This document shows, piece after piece, positions 9,344 to 18,491 of a DNA stretch of 64,000 nt. The notes under the pieces are model-generated. The model saw only the letters and a program-made list of their open reading frames with translations, ran no database searches and had not been told where the DNA came from. Positions within the stretch are counted from its first letter, which is position 1; each line of letters opens with the position of its first letter. This DNA is from DATEKX01 sp963726785 (GTDB lineage: Bacteria; Acidobacteriota; Blastocatellia; UBA7656), in the NCBI GenBank assembly GCA_963726785.1, contig CAVSDJ010000007.1, forward strand, positions 2,170,001 to 2,234,000, given 5' to 3'. Made by a program: the position numbers and the translations under genes.

Positions 9344-10111
9344 TCAATTGTCATAGCAGGGCGCTTTCACTGGAAATTCGCTCTCGGTCGGCTTGTCATT
9401 CATAAATACGCCTTTCTTATCTATGTGACCGTAGCTCCCGAAAAAACGAGGAGCGCAGCAAAGACATCTTCCTACATAGCAAATCCGACCAATGGAAACT
9501 CGCGCTTGACCATTACGAAAAGGCTCCGCGTGAGCGAAAGCCGGTTCAACGACAAACGCGCCTGTTTTGTCTACGTAGCCAAACTTGCTCGGTCTTCCGC
9601 ACATAGACTGACTCTCTGCTCCTACATCAACATGAGCCAGGCTTTCTGAGAAATCTCCCGCGTATAGAAACTTCATCGGGATGACAACTTGCCCGCTTCT
9701 GTCAACGTAGCCCCATTTGAGATTGTGAAGCAATCTGTCCCTATAAGACCTTTTCTCCTTGTCATCCGTGTCTGGTACGGCGGCTGCCGCAAGGCCCTCA
9801 CAGAAATCGCGCAGAACTGAGTATCGCAATTCAACAACTATACGACCGCTTTCATCAATGTATCCCCACTTGTAGTCGGAGAGTCTTATCTTTGGATGAT
9901 TCTTTATCTACACGGCCCACTCGCGCCACCCCATCATTGAATGGGAGCGCAATATCGAACTGCGGCGCTATCACCGTCTTGCCTTTTTTGTCGGCATAGC
10001 CCCACTTCCCTTTGACCTGCACAGGCATAAGCTGCGGAGTCGTTTGCGCCTGCCTGCGACGGAGGTCTGAAACACCAGCAGGATGAGACAAGCAGATATG
10101 ATGTGCTTCAT
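9344..10111 (-). pseudogene. WG-repeat secreted protein, broken by two frameshifts
   Basis: The gene starts at ATG 10111 behind GGAGGTGATGAAT and encodes a signal peptide (MKHIISACLILLVFQTSVA). The rest lies in three frames: the first WG repeat (KWGYADKKGKTVIAPQFD) is in another frame, and after a second shift near 9880 come KWGYIDESGRIVV, KWGYVDRSGQVVI, KFGYVDKTGAFVV and SYGHIDKKG. WG repeats form beta structures in exported proteins of unknown binding function. Two shifts in one small gene mean either decay or assembly indels. Confidence 0.7.
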
Positions 10112-10118
10112 ATTCATC

Positions 10119-10331
10119 ACCTCCAATAATGACGCCGAGAAGGAATGTGACTGCAAATATCTTTGCCCAAAAGCGCGCGGCTTTGTTGTATCGCTCGTCT
10201 TTTTTCCAGATGGCAAGCGTCTTGAACAGGACGATCAATGGAGCAAGCCCCATCGTCAATTGCGGAAACAGATAATGAAACGTGATTGTAAAAGCAAACT
10301 GCAAACGGTCAACCGTAAGCGCGCTGTCCAC
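10119..10331 (-). pseudogene. cydA: cydA 5' fragment (cytochrome bd oxidase subunit I)
   Basis: The first 71 residues, starting MDSALTVDRLQFAFTI and including FHYLFPQLTMGLAPLIVLFK and ARFWAKIFAVTFLLGV, are the N-terminus of cytochrome bd subunit I. GGAGGTGAATT precedes the GTG start, so it was a functional start. After Gly71 the CydA match stops and the frame runs into the WG-repeat gene, whose own ribosome-binding site lies exactly at the junction. The remaining roughly 380 residues and the haem ligands beyond the N-terminus are missing, so no oxidase can be made. Confidence 0.75.
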
Positions 10332-10384
10332 AATTCACCTCCACTTTGACAAGTGTAGCGATAACTCAATGTTTTATAGCTGGT

Positions 10385-10456
10385 CACAGTACCGCGAGCG
10401 GTAGCGAGTGGGTAGGCTTGATTGCTGACCCGCTCGCTACTGCTCGCGGTACTGTG
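10385..10456. repeat. Intergenic inverted repeat
   Basis: Two 29-bp arms, starting CACAGTACCGCGAGCGG and ending CCGTGAGC-free CGCGGTACTGTG, pair with only two mismatches around a 14-nt loop. It lies between the xfp 3' end and the cydA fragment start and is likely a dispersed palindromic element. Confidence 0.7.
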
Positions 10457-10477
10457 GTGTTTGCACAATGGACCGGC

Positions 10478-12856
10478 TTATCTATTCCATTTCCAATCAC
10501 GAATCTCAGGCAAATCATCGCCGTGCTGCGTTATATATTCTCTATGCTCGATCAGCTTGTCACGCATTCTCTGTTTCACATGCGCGGCAACGCGCTCAAG
10601 GCGCGGCACGCGCTCGATGACATCAATCACAAGATGAAAACGATCAAGGTCGTTTAGCACCACCATATCAAATGGAGTCGTCGTGGTTCCTTCCTCCTTG
10701 TAGCCTCGCACATGCAGATTTCTGTGATTCGTTCGGCGGTAGGTCAGCCGGTGAATCAGCCACGGGTAACCGTGAAAAGCAAAGATCACAGGTTTATCTA
10801 TGGTGAAGAGAGAATCGAAATCTTTATCCGACAAACCGTGCGGGTGTTCTGTAGCCGGTTGAAGCTTCATCAGATCAACTACGTTTACCACGCGCACTTT
10901 CAGGTCGGGGAAGAACTGGCGGAGCAGGTCTACTGCGGCCAGAGTCTCAAGCGTTGGAACGTCTCCCGCGCAAGCCATCACCACATCGGGTTCGACGCCC
11001 TCATCATTGCTCGCCCATTGCCATATGCTGATTCCGGCGGTGCAGTGCTTTATGGCGGCGTCCATATCCAGGTACTGCAACGCGGGTTGCTTTCCGGCTA
11101 CGATGACGTTGACGTAATTGCGACTTCGCAGGCAGTGGTCTGTTACCGAAAGCAAGGTGTTCGCGTCCGGCGGAAGATAGACACGGATGACCTCTGATTT
11201 CTTATTAACTACGTGATCAATGAAGCCCGGGTCTTGATGGCTGAACCCGTTGTGATCTTGCCGCCAGACGTGAGAAGTCAGCAGGTAGTTCAGCGAAGCA
11301 ATAGGCCGCCGCCATTCGATGTGGCGTGTAGTCTTCAACCACTTGGCGTGCTGATTGAACATCGAATCCACGATGTGAATAAAAGCCTCATAACATGAAA
11401 AGAGTCCGTGTCGCCCTGTCAGAAGATACCCCTCAAGCCAGCCCTGGCACATGTGCTCGCTCAACACTTCCATCACACGACCATCCGCAGAGAGGTGATC
11501 ATCGCCCGGCAGGACCGTGGCCGCCCAGACTCTGTCAGTCGCTTCAAAGAGCGCGTTGAGGCGATTTGAAGCGGTCTCGTCCGGCCCCATCACGCGAAAG
11601 TTTTTGCTGTCGGCGTTACGCTTCATCACGTCGCGCAGGAATTTCCCCATCACGCGAGTTGCTTCCGCTTCAACGTTACCCGGTACGGGCACTTCCACGG
11701 CATAGTCGCAGAAATCAGGCATCCGCAGGTCTTTGAGCAAGAGTCCGCCGTTGGCATGCGGGTTCGCTCCCATGCGGCGGTCGCCTCTCGGAGCCAACTC
11801 CGCAAATTCCGCGCGCAGACTTCCATTCTCATCAAAGAGTTCTTCAGGCTTATAGCTCAACATCCACTGTTCGAGCATACGTAAATGCTCAGGCTTGCTG
11901 GCCAACTCCGAAAGCGGCACCTGATGCGAGCGAAAAGTACCTTCCATCTCTAAGCCGTCCACAGCCTTTGGCCCTGTCCATCCCTTTGGAGACTTGAGCA
12001 CGATCATCGGCCACTGCGGGCGGTTATGGAAACCGTTAAGCCGCGCTTCTTTTTGTATGGCCTCGATCTCGGAAAGCGCATTCTCAAGAGTCGCCGCCAT
12101 CAGGTGGTGCATCTGTTCCGGTTCACTCCCCTCGACGTAATAGGGGTGATAGCCGTAGCCGACCAGCAGGCTCGTTAATTCTTCTTTGCTGATACGCGCA
12201 AGCACGGTCGGGTTAGCTATCTTATAACCGTTCAGGTGCAGTATCGGCAGCACAGCGCCATCTCGCACAGGGTTCACAAACTTGTTAGAGTGCCAACTGG
12301 CAGCAAGCGGGCCGGTTTCCGCCTCGCCATCGCCGATGACGCAGCAGGCAATCAAGTCAGGGTTATCAAAGACTGCGCCATAAGCGTGCAGCAATGCGTA
12401 GCCGAGTTCTCCGCCTTCGTGAATTGAGCCGGGAGTTTCGGGCGCTACGTGACTGGGGATGCCGCCGGGAAAAGAGAACTGCTTGAACAGTCTTTTCATC
12501 CCTTCCGCATCCTGAGAAATATTCGGATAAACCTCGCTGTAGGTTCCTTCCAAATACGTGCTGGCGACCAGCCCCGGCCCGCCGTGCCCCGGCCCCGCGA
12601 TATAAATCACATTCAAATCGTGCTCTTTAATCAGGCGATTGAGGTGGACGTAAATAAAGTTCAACCCCGGCGTTGTGCCCCAATGACCGAGCAGGCGCGG
12701 CTTGACGTGTTCGAGTTTCAGAGGCTCGCGTAGCAACGGGTTATCGTAAAGATATATTTGCCCGACTGAAAGATAGTTTGCCGCCCTCCAATAAGCGTTA
12801 ATGCGGCGAACATCATCAGCATCGAGCGGTGAGCCATCCGTTTCAAGCGTCTTCAT
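10478..12856 (-). CDS. xfp: Xylulose-5-phosphate/fructose-6-phosphate phosphoketolase
   Basis: This ThDP enzyme splits xylulose-5-phosphate or fructose-6-phosphate with phosphate into acetyl-phosphate plus an aldose phosphate. At 792 aa it has the family length. Family-typical segments include LLGHWGTTPGLNFIYVHLNR, GPGHGGPGLVASTYLEG, the ThDP/Mg motif GDGEAETGPLAASWHSN, LLTGRHGLFSCYEAFIHIVD and HQDPGFIDHV. It lies 30 bp downstream of ackA on the same strand, so acetyl-phosphate can be turned directly into acetate and ATP. The gene looks intact. Confidence 0.96.
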   Translation of the reverse strand: MKTLETDGSPLDADDVRRINAYWRAANYLSVGQIYLYDNPLLREPLKLEHVKPRLLGHWGTTPGLNFIYVHLNRLIKEHDLNVIYIAGPGHGGPGLVASTYLEGTYSEVYPNISQDAEGMKRLFKQFSFPGGIPSHVAPETPGSIHEGGELGYALLHAYGAVFDNPDLIACCVIGDGEAETGPLAASWHSNKFVNPVRDGAVLPILHLNGYKIANPTVLARISKEELTSLLVGYGYHPYYVEGSEPEQMHHLMAATLENALSEIEAIQKEARLNGFHNRPQWPMIVLKSPKGWTGPKAVDGLEMEGTFRSHQVPLSELASKPEHLRMLEQWMLSYKPEELFDENGSLRAEFAELAPRGDRRMGANPHANGGLLLKDLRMPDFCDYAVEVPVPGNVEAEATRVMGKFLRDVMKRNADSKNFRVMGPDETASNRLNALFEATDRVWAATVLPGDDHLSADGRVMEVLSEHMCQGWLEGYLLTGRHGLFSCYEAFIHIVDSMFNQHAKWLKTTRHIEWRRPIASLNYLLTSHVWRQDHNGFSHQDPGFIDHVVNKKSEVIRVYLPPDANTLLSVTDHCLRSRNYVNVIVAGKQPALQYLDMDAAIKHCTAGISIWQWASNDEGVEPDVVMACAGDVPTLETLAAVDLLRQFFPDLKVRVVNVVDLMKLQPATEHPHGLSDKDFDSLFTIDKPVIFAFHGYPWLIHRLTYRRTNHRNLHVRGYKEEGTTTTPFDMVVLNDLDRFHLVIDVIERVPRLERVAAHVKQRMRDKLIEHREYITQHGDDLPEIRDWKWNR

Positions 12857-12886
12857 TTTGATAACGACCTTTCTTTATCCGAAAGA

Positions 12887-14134
12887 TTAATAGCGTTGCG
12901 CCGCGCCGCGAATCACTCGTACTGTGTCGCGCGCGATCAACAACTCTTCATTTGTGGGAATGACGTAAGCTGCCAGCCGTGACCCGTCGCGGCTGATTAC
13001 GCCTTCAAGCCCGTCTGTCATTGTCCGGTTGCGCTCCGCGTCCAGTTCAAGCCCCATCCATTGTAAACCGTCGCATATCGAAGCGCGCACCTCTGCCGAG
13101 TTTTCGCCAATGCCTCCCGTGAATACAATTGCATCTGCGCCATTCATCGCCGCCAGATAGGCTCCCGTATATTTGCGCGCGCGATAGCAGAAAATTTCAA
13201 TCGCGAGCCGCGCCCGACGATCATTGTTTTCATGTGCTTCTGCAAGTAGCTCGCGCATATCATTAGTCATGCCGGAGATGCCGATCAGCCCCGATTGCTT
13301 GTTCAGCATGGTTTCGATTTCATGCGCCGACAGACCTTCTTTGGCGGCGACGAAATCAACAATCGCCGGATCAACATCGCCCGAACGCGTGCCCATCACC
13401 AGCCCTTCGAGCGGCGTCAATCCCATCGAAGTGTCAACCGAGTTTCCCTCGCGAATCGCCGCAGCCGAACAGCCGTTGCCCAGATGCAGCGTGATGATGT
13501 TAGTTTGTTCGCGCGGGACGTTCGTTATCTGGCGATACCGATACGCAACATAGCGGTGCGATGTGCCGTGAAAACCGTATCGCCGGATGCGGTGGCGGCG
13601 ATAGAGTTGATACGGAAGCGCGTAAAGATAAGCGTGTTCCGTCATCGTCTGGTGGAATGCCGTATCGAAGACGGCTGCCTGCGGCAGGCCCGGGCCAAAG
13701 ACTTCGCGCGCCGCCACAATGCCCTTGATGTTTGCCGGGTTGTGCAGCGGAGCAAGCTCGATGCAGTCTTCGATGCCACGCAAAACTTCATCCGTGACAA
13801 GAACGGAATGAGTGAACTTCTCGCCGCCATGCACAACGCGGTGTCCGACTGCATGAATGTCAGCCAGGCTAGTGATGCCCGTGATTCCTGAATCTTCAGA
13901 GCATACCCATCGCAAGACGAGTTCAAGCGCAGCGCGAAAGTCGCGCAAGGGAGCAGTTGATCGCCCGGGCGCGCGGTCTTCCTTCTGCAATGTGATGATT
14001 GCTTCGCCGCCGATACGTTCGATTGTGCCGCGCGCCAATCGCTGATCGGTGTTACTGGCTATTTGTTCCAGATCGGTGGCTATCAACTGAAACTTAACTG
14101 AAGAACTGCCGCAATTGAGTACGAGAATATTCAT
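12887..14134 (-). CDS. ackA: Acetate kinase
   Basis: AckA interconverts acetyl-phosphate plus ADP with acetate plus ATP in the cytoplasm. The protein begins MNILVLNCGSSSVKFQ (the phosphate-binding loop) and has HRVVHGGEKF, GFHGTSHRYV, HLGNGCSAAAI and FTGGIGENS, all ASKHA-fold signatures. Its 415 aa agree with the family. It is the first gene of the ackA-xfp pair. The divergent 180-220 bp towards the CHAT-like gene must hold its promoter. Confidence 0.96.
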   Translation of the reverse strand: MNILVLNCGSSSVKFQLIATDLEQIASNTDQRLARGTIERIGGEAIITLQKEDRAPGRSTAPLRDFRAALELVLRWVCSEDSGITGITSLADIHAVGHRVVHGGEKFTHSVLVTDEVLRGIEDCIELAPLHNPANIKGIVAAREVFGPGLPQAAVFDTAFHQTMTEHAYLYALPYQLYRRHRIRRYGFHGTSHRYVAYRYRQITNVPREQTNIITLHLGNGCSAAAIREGNSVDTSMGLTPLEGLVMGTRSGDVDPAIVDFVAAKEGLSAHEIETMLNKQSGLIGISGMTNDMRELLAEAHENNDRRARLAIEIFCYRARKYTGAYLAAMNGADAIVFTGGIGENSAEVRASICDGLQWMGLELDAERNRTMTDGLEGVISRDGSRLAAYVIPTNEELLIARDTVRVIRGAAQRY

Positions 14135-14356
14135 AAGTGATAATCAATTTTAGCCCTCGCAACTCTTAAACCTGAAGCGGGTTGTTGAAATCTTCACTCA
14201 AAGGTCATAACATGTCATAGCAACCTTTCTCACAGAGGTTGGAAGCCGCCCATTCTCCGTGGCTGATCTTTAGCTTGTTGGACGGTTATATCTGCAACGA
14301 AGGCCGATCCGGTGGGAGCATCTGGTCGTCGTCATTTTTCTCCTCGGAGTGATAAA

Positions 14357-15445
14357 GTGAAGATACTATTCCTTGCGGCGAATCCTGTGGATGTAGTCAC
14401 ACAATTACGAATGGACCGGGAGATTCGCGAGATCCGTCGGAAGATTCGCATGGGCACGCTTAGAGATCATCTTGAGATCGTTTCGGAGTGGGCCGTCAGG
14501 GCTGGCGACCTGCAAGAGGCGTTGCTGAGGCATCAACCCGATATAGTTCACTTCAGCGGCCACTGTAGTCAAACCAGTGGGATCGTACTGGAAGATGAAG
14601 CCGGAAATCGTAAGGTGGTTAACAGAAAAGCGCTTCGCGACCTGTTCAGGATATTGAAGGACAATATTCGAATGGTTGTGCTGAACGCATGCTATGCGAG
14701 GGATCAGGCGAAGGCTTTAGCGACGACGATTGACTTCACGATTGGAATGACCTCTGAGATAGAAGACAAAGCCGCCATCGTCTTCTCTTCACACTTTTAT
14801 CAATCGCTGGCGTTTGGTCGCTCGGTGAAAGAATCATTTGACCTGGCGGTGAACCAGCTTGAGCTTGAAGGCATTGACGTTGCGCACGTGCCGGAACTGC
14901 TGGTGCGGGACGGCGCGAACGCAGCCAGAACTCGAATCGTCAGGCCGAATCGCCGCTCTGTGGAGCCTAAAAGCAAACTTGCCAAGTTTAGAAGGCGAAA
15001 GGTCGCGGTGGCCGGAGCCAGGATGAGACCCTCGCTCATCCCTAAGAACAAGCTCAATGTCACGATTAGCGGGCAAGCGATGCGGGGACTCGCTAGCAAG
15101 GAACGGGAAGGCAAACCTCGCCCGCTTGCTTTCTTGCTCTGGCTGTTCGCCTGCATCGCAATCAACCTGATCACAGATGTCTTGCGCCGGTTATTTATCA
15201 GCAACGGCGGTCGGTTGGACATGGCTTGTATGATAATACAAGCCGTTCTTATCGCGCTCGCGGTCATAGCCGCCGCTCTCGCAGGCATATCGCTGGTGCG
15301 CCCGACCAGTTCGCTTGTAGAGAAAGCTGCCAGCTTAAGCGTCTTTAAAGAACCACGTAATGCTCAAATGGCAGCCATCTTAACAGGAATGGCTCTGGTC
15401 ATCGCTCTCGGTTTGTGGCTGTCTATTCCCGTTTTTGCTAGTTAG
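14357..15445 (+). CDS. CHAT-like domain protein with C-terminal membrane segments
   Basis: The N-terminal part KILFLAANPVDVVTQLRMDREIREI, then QPDIVHFSGHCSQTSG and MVVLNACYARDQAKALA, is the CHAT (caspase-like) fold seen in effector-associated proteins: the His lies in FSGHC and the Cys in LNACYA. The C-terminal third has three hydrophobic segments (FLLWLFACIAINLI, AVLIALAVIAAALAGISLV, AAILTGMALVIALGLWL). I chose GTG 14357, with GGAG 7 nt upstream, over GTG 14312. The role is inferred to be a membrane-tethered protease or signalling module. Confidence 0.75.
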   Translation: MKILFLAANPVDVVTQLRMDREIREIRRKIRMGTLRDHLEIVSEWAVRAGDLQEALLRHQPDIVHFSGHCSQTSGIVLEDEAGNRKVVNRKALRDLFRILKDNIRMVVLNACYARDQAKALATTIDFTIGMTSEIEDKAAIVFSSHFYQSLAFGRSVKESFDLAVNQLELEGIDVAHVPELLVRDGANAARTRIVRPNRRSVEPKSKLAKFRRRKVAVAGARMRPSLIPKNKLNVTISGQAMRGLASKEREGKPRPLAFLLWLFACIAINLITDVLRRLFISNGGRLDMACMIIQAVLIALAVIAAALAGISLVRPTSSLVEKAASLSVFKEPRNAQMAAILTGMALVIALGLWLSIPVFAS

Positions 15446-15545
15446 TACAACCGCAGCTATTGCAATTGAGTGTATGCCCATTCAAATCGAATCAGCATCT
15501 CGTTAATGCCCGGAGACAGCTTTGACAGATATGTCCGCAATACGC

Positions 15546-16256
15546 TCATTCATCAGATTCCCCTTTTTTGCGTAGTATATAGACAGCTTTAACAGATATG
15601 TCCGCAATACCCTCCCGCCGGTACTGCCGTGACACAGCGACCTTCGCGTAAACCTCCGATTCAGAAATCCGCTTTAGAGTAATCGCTTGACCCAGCTTGC
15701 CTAGACGGAAGTCGAGGTGCGCGCCATCCAGATCAATCTCGTTTGAAGAGAAATGGATTATCATATCGGCATTCTTTTCCATAGTCGCGCGCACCTGCAA
15801 CTTGCCGTCTTTGCTTTGCCACCGCCAAACTTCTTCGCTCTGAGGGTCTCGCATCTGATGGCTTCGCATCTGATGGCTTCGCATCTGATGGCCTCGCGTC
15901 GCCCCTTTCATGAAAAAGGCTCGCCAACTCTCGACCATCTGTAGCAGGTATTCGGCCAGACGTTGCTGCAATGAAGCCTCTATTTCAATTTCTAAAGATT
16001 CGGCGACGGCCTGCCTGAGCATCTGATCTACGAGCGCAACATCCTCATCCGTAATCTGCCGATCTGTTAATGCCGCGCTCTCTTCTCGCAGCAGTTCCAG
16101 TTGCCTCTCGCAAATGAAGCATTGTTTCAGATGCGCTTCCATTCTGGCGCGACGGATCTGGTCGCGCTCATTGTCGCAATAAGCGACAAGCTCGCTTTCG
16201 GTCAAGTGAATGAACTTGAGATTTCGCAGTTCATATTCCAGATCTTTTCTCTTCAT
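15546..16256 (-). CDS. Putative anti-sigma factor with zf-HC2-like N-terminus
   Basis: The N-terminus has a conserved spacing H-x3-C-x2-C (EAHLKQCFICERQLELL) typical of zinc-finger anti-sigma domains. There is no membrane segment. The middle carries a Met-Arg-Ser-His-Gln pentapeptide repeated three times. It overlaps the 3' end of the sigma gene by 26 bp, so it is likely the cognate regulator. The C-terminal 90 residues look like a beta-rich domain I cannot name. Confidence 0.65.
   Translation of the reverse strand: MKRKDLEYELRNLKFIHLTESELVAYCDNERDQIRRARMEAHLKQCFICERQLELLREESAALTDRQITDEDVALVDQMLRQAVAESLEIEIEASLQQRLAEYLLQMVESWRAFFMKGATRGHQMRSHQMRSHQMRDPQSEEVWRWQSKDGKLQVRATMEKNADMIIHFSSNEIDLDGAHLDFRLGKLGQAITLKRISESEVYAKVAVSRQYRREGIADISVKAVYILRKKGESDE
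15851..15895. repeat. Three 15-bp tandem repeats
   Basis: GCATCTGATGGCTTC occurs three times in a row (the third with one change) inside the anti-sigma gene and encodes the repeated MRSHQ. Copy number may vary by slippage without changing frame. Confidence 0.9.
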
Positions 16257-16975
16257 CGCGCTCCCCTTTCTTTATAATATCAAGTCGCTTGCGAAGCTTT
16301 ATTATCGCACGCTGACGAATTTTTGTGACGTTGCTTACGGTTAATTCGAGCCTTTCAGCGATTTCTTGAGGCGACTGTTCCTCCAAATAGTAATAGCTTA
16401 AAATCAACGCTTCTCTTTCACTGAGTTGCGAGAGCGCATCCCGAACCAAAAGGGTCGTCTCCGGCAGCGCGGCTTCAATAAGGTGTGACGGGTGATCTTC
16501 GGAATCAGGCAGTGCCCCGGCGAAAGCAATGCCCATCGCATCAATGGCCTTTCGTATTTTCTCGACCAGTGAGTTCAATTTTCTCTGCAATCTCTTCAAT
16601 CGTCGGATTGCGCTGGAGCATTTTTATTAATTCGGCTTCTGCCCGTTTGATCTTACGGCAGATTTCTTCCTGCTGGCGAGCCATATCGCGTGTGAGTTCC
16701 GAGCCGTCAAAAATTGACCCGCGAATATAGCGGCGCGCAAAGTATTTGAACTCCACACCACGACTTGGATCAAATCGTTCAATGGCTTTCATCAATCCCA
16801 TTACCCCATCTTGCCTCAAATCCTTCCAGTTGGCCCAGCTTGCGGACTGCGATATTCGTTTTGCCCACTCATCGACCAGAGGCAAATAAAACAAGATCAA
16901 TTCTTTTCGCGCAGTTTCGTCTCTCTGGCTGAAACGCTCCCACAAGTTGAATTCGTGTTCGGTCATGCTTGTCAC
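16231..16975 (-). pseudogene. FliA/SigB-like sigma-70 factor, split by one frameshift
   Basis: The first frame (16975 to 16541) holds sigma region 2: LWERFSQRDETARKELIL, DLRQDGVMGLMKAIERFDP and FKYFARRYIRGSIFD, then the region 3 segment PTIEEIAEKIEL. The second frame (to 16231) holds region 4: LSQLSEREALILSYYYLEEQ and IAERLELTVSNVTKIRQRAI. A +1 shift within about 16560-16595, next to runs of A, would restore one protein of about 240 aa. Both halves keep good sequence, so an assembly indel or recent mutation is likelier than old decay. It overlaps its probable anti-sigma gene. Confidence 0.75.
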
Positions 16976-17269
16976 CGAGAGTCAACCGCCTGCAGGGATG
17001 ATGCGCTGGTTGCAGCCGTCGAAGAGACCGCCGCCTGGATATATCTTCGCCCCGGGAAAGAGTGCTGGCGGGATGCGCGACATTGCACCCCTCCATCAGA
17101 TTTAAAGTTATCCACATTGCGCTCGATACTTCAAGCCAGCGATTTCGCGGTCAACACAAAAATGAAAAAAAGTTTCTTCCCTGTGTCCACCTTTCGTTGG
17201 CTTTTGCCCATTAGGAAAACGAAGGGAAGCTGGCTCAATCAAAAGTCGGCTTAAGAAAAGGAGAAACTT

Positions 17270-17506
17270 ATGAATAAAACTTTGCAAGGAAACCTGGTAA
17301 CCCGCACCCGACAGCGATGGGGGGCTCGTTTTTTTCTTTTGGCGTTGTTGCTGACGCTTAGCTTGACGAGCCTTAAACTGACTGCTTCTGCCCAGGCCTG
17401 TTTCGAGGCATGCCAACAAGCCTACGTTCAGTGTTTAGCGTCGTTCCCGGAAGACCAGGCCCGCTGCGACGACCGTTACGACGCCTGCCTGGTGGGCTGC
17501 ATGTAA
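17270..17506 (+). CDS. Small secreted Cys-rich protein
   Basis: A 78-aa protein with a long signal peptide (FFLLALLLTLSLTSLKLTASAQA) and a short mature part with six Cys in pairs (CFEACQQAYVQC and CDDRYDACLVGC), suggesting disulfides. AAGGAG precedes the ATG. The mature C-x3-C layout resembles the 23341-23571 protein. No function is known. Confidence 0.7.
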   Translation: MNKTLQGNLVTRTRQRWGARFFLLALLLTLSLTSLKLTASAQACFEACQQAYVQCLASFPEDQARCDDRYDACLVGCM

Positions 17507-17526
17507 TAAAGGCGAAAGGAAAAACC

Positions 17527-18324
17527 ATGAAAATCCTAATTAGCGCATTGATACTGGGCAGTCTGCTTTGCACAGGACTGTTAGCCTCGTCCTCTGAAAA
17601 ACCAGTTCAGCCCACCCCCGCTATTTCAATTGGAGAAGCAGATCAATCTGCTTCTCCCGTATCCATCGGCGAGGTGTTGCGTGCACATAATGCTCCGCAG
17701 AACATTGATGTCTTGTCGGCCTGCGACGGTGAAGCCGTGAGACTGACTTCACGCCCTCCCGGAATTGACCATGAATTGCCGAGCTTCTTTGAGCGGCACG
17801 TGTCGGTCGTGTGGGCCGGTAACGCCTACAAACGATATACGGCGGATCCGCTGAGGCTGAGAGAACAATTCGACCTGTTTGATGGTAGTGCGCCTTACCA
17901 TGCTGTGACCGAAGGAGGAATGCTGGCCGAAGAAGCTAATACAAGAGCCGAGTCGGTTGAGTTCGGCGTCAAGACATTCGGCCTCGTTCCGGTTCTCAAA
18001 CAGCTCTCGGACCCGACGACGGAAGCCGTCTATTTGGGACGTACAGCCTACAGGCAAGATAAGTTCGACATTAAGACGGCGACCGGCAGATGGACGCTTT
18101 ATACTGATATGGAGCATCTCGTAAGCCGAATAGAAGTAGGCGACAAGGTCATAGAGTATGCGAGCTATCGCTCGGTTGACGGCATTCGACTGCCGTTCAT
18201 TCAGCGGTTATCTATCGGCGGGCAGCTAATCCAGGAGTTGATCTTCACCAGAATAGCCCTTAATCCGAAGCTTGCTCCCAATTATTTCAGACGCGAGACC
18301 CCCTCGAAGCCGACAGACCGTTGA
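17527..18324 (+). CDS. Secreted hypothetical protein, LolA-like fold suspected
   Basis: This is a 265-aa protein with a signal peptide (MKILISALILGSLLCTGLLA). The C-terminal region (DKVIEYASYRSVDGIRLPF, then QELIFTRIALNPKLAPNYF) matches the pattern of LolA/outer-membrane lipoprotein sorting-like domains common in Acidobacteriota. The start is supported by AAAGGA upstream; the longer frame from 17410 overlaps the small Cys-rich gene and is less likely. A strong terminator follows immediately, so the two small secreted genes form one unit. Confidence 0.7.
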   Translation: MKILISALILGSLLCTGLLASSSEKPVQPTPAISIGEADQSASPVSIGEVLRAHNAPQNIDVLSACDGEAVRLTSRPPGIDHELPSFFERHVSVVWAGNAYKRYTADPLRLREQFDLFDGSAPYHAVTEGGMLAEEANTRAESVEFGVKTFGLVPVLKQLSDPTTEAVYLGRTAYRQDKFDIKTATGRWTLYTDMEHLVSRIEVGDKVIEYASYRSVDGIRLPFIQRLSIGGQLIQELIFTRIALNPKLAPNYFRRETPSKPTDR

Positions 18325-18327
18325 ATC

Positions 18328-18364
18328 AAAGCCCCTCGGATGACATAGGCATCCGAGGGGCTTT
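18328..18364 (+). terminator. Strong hairpin terminator
   Basis: A perfect 15-bp stem (AAAGCCCCTCGGATG with its complement) and a 7-nt loop lie 4 bp after the 17527-18324 gene. The stem ends in CTTT but has no long U-run, so it may act in both directions or with help. Confidence 0.8.
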
Positions 18365-18491
18365 GACCTGCCAGGCGATTTTGAGATTTACACAGAGATT
18401 GCGGTGTTGTATTCTCGCTAAGTCCTTCTCGGTTGTTTTAATTCCAGATCATTACCAGGTTAGGAAAATCTTGATACATAAAGCCCCCTCA

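Noticed and set aside
18328..18364. REP-like repeat after 17527-18324
   Set aside because: The perfect stem directly after a stop codon with short loop and no copies elsewhere in the window fits a terminator better.
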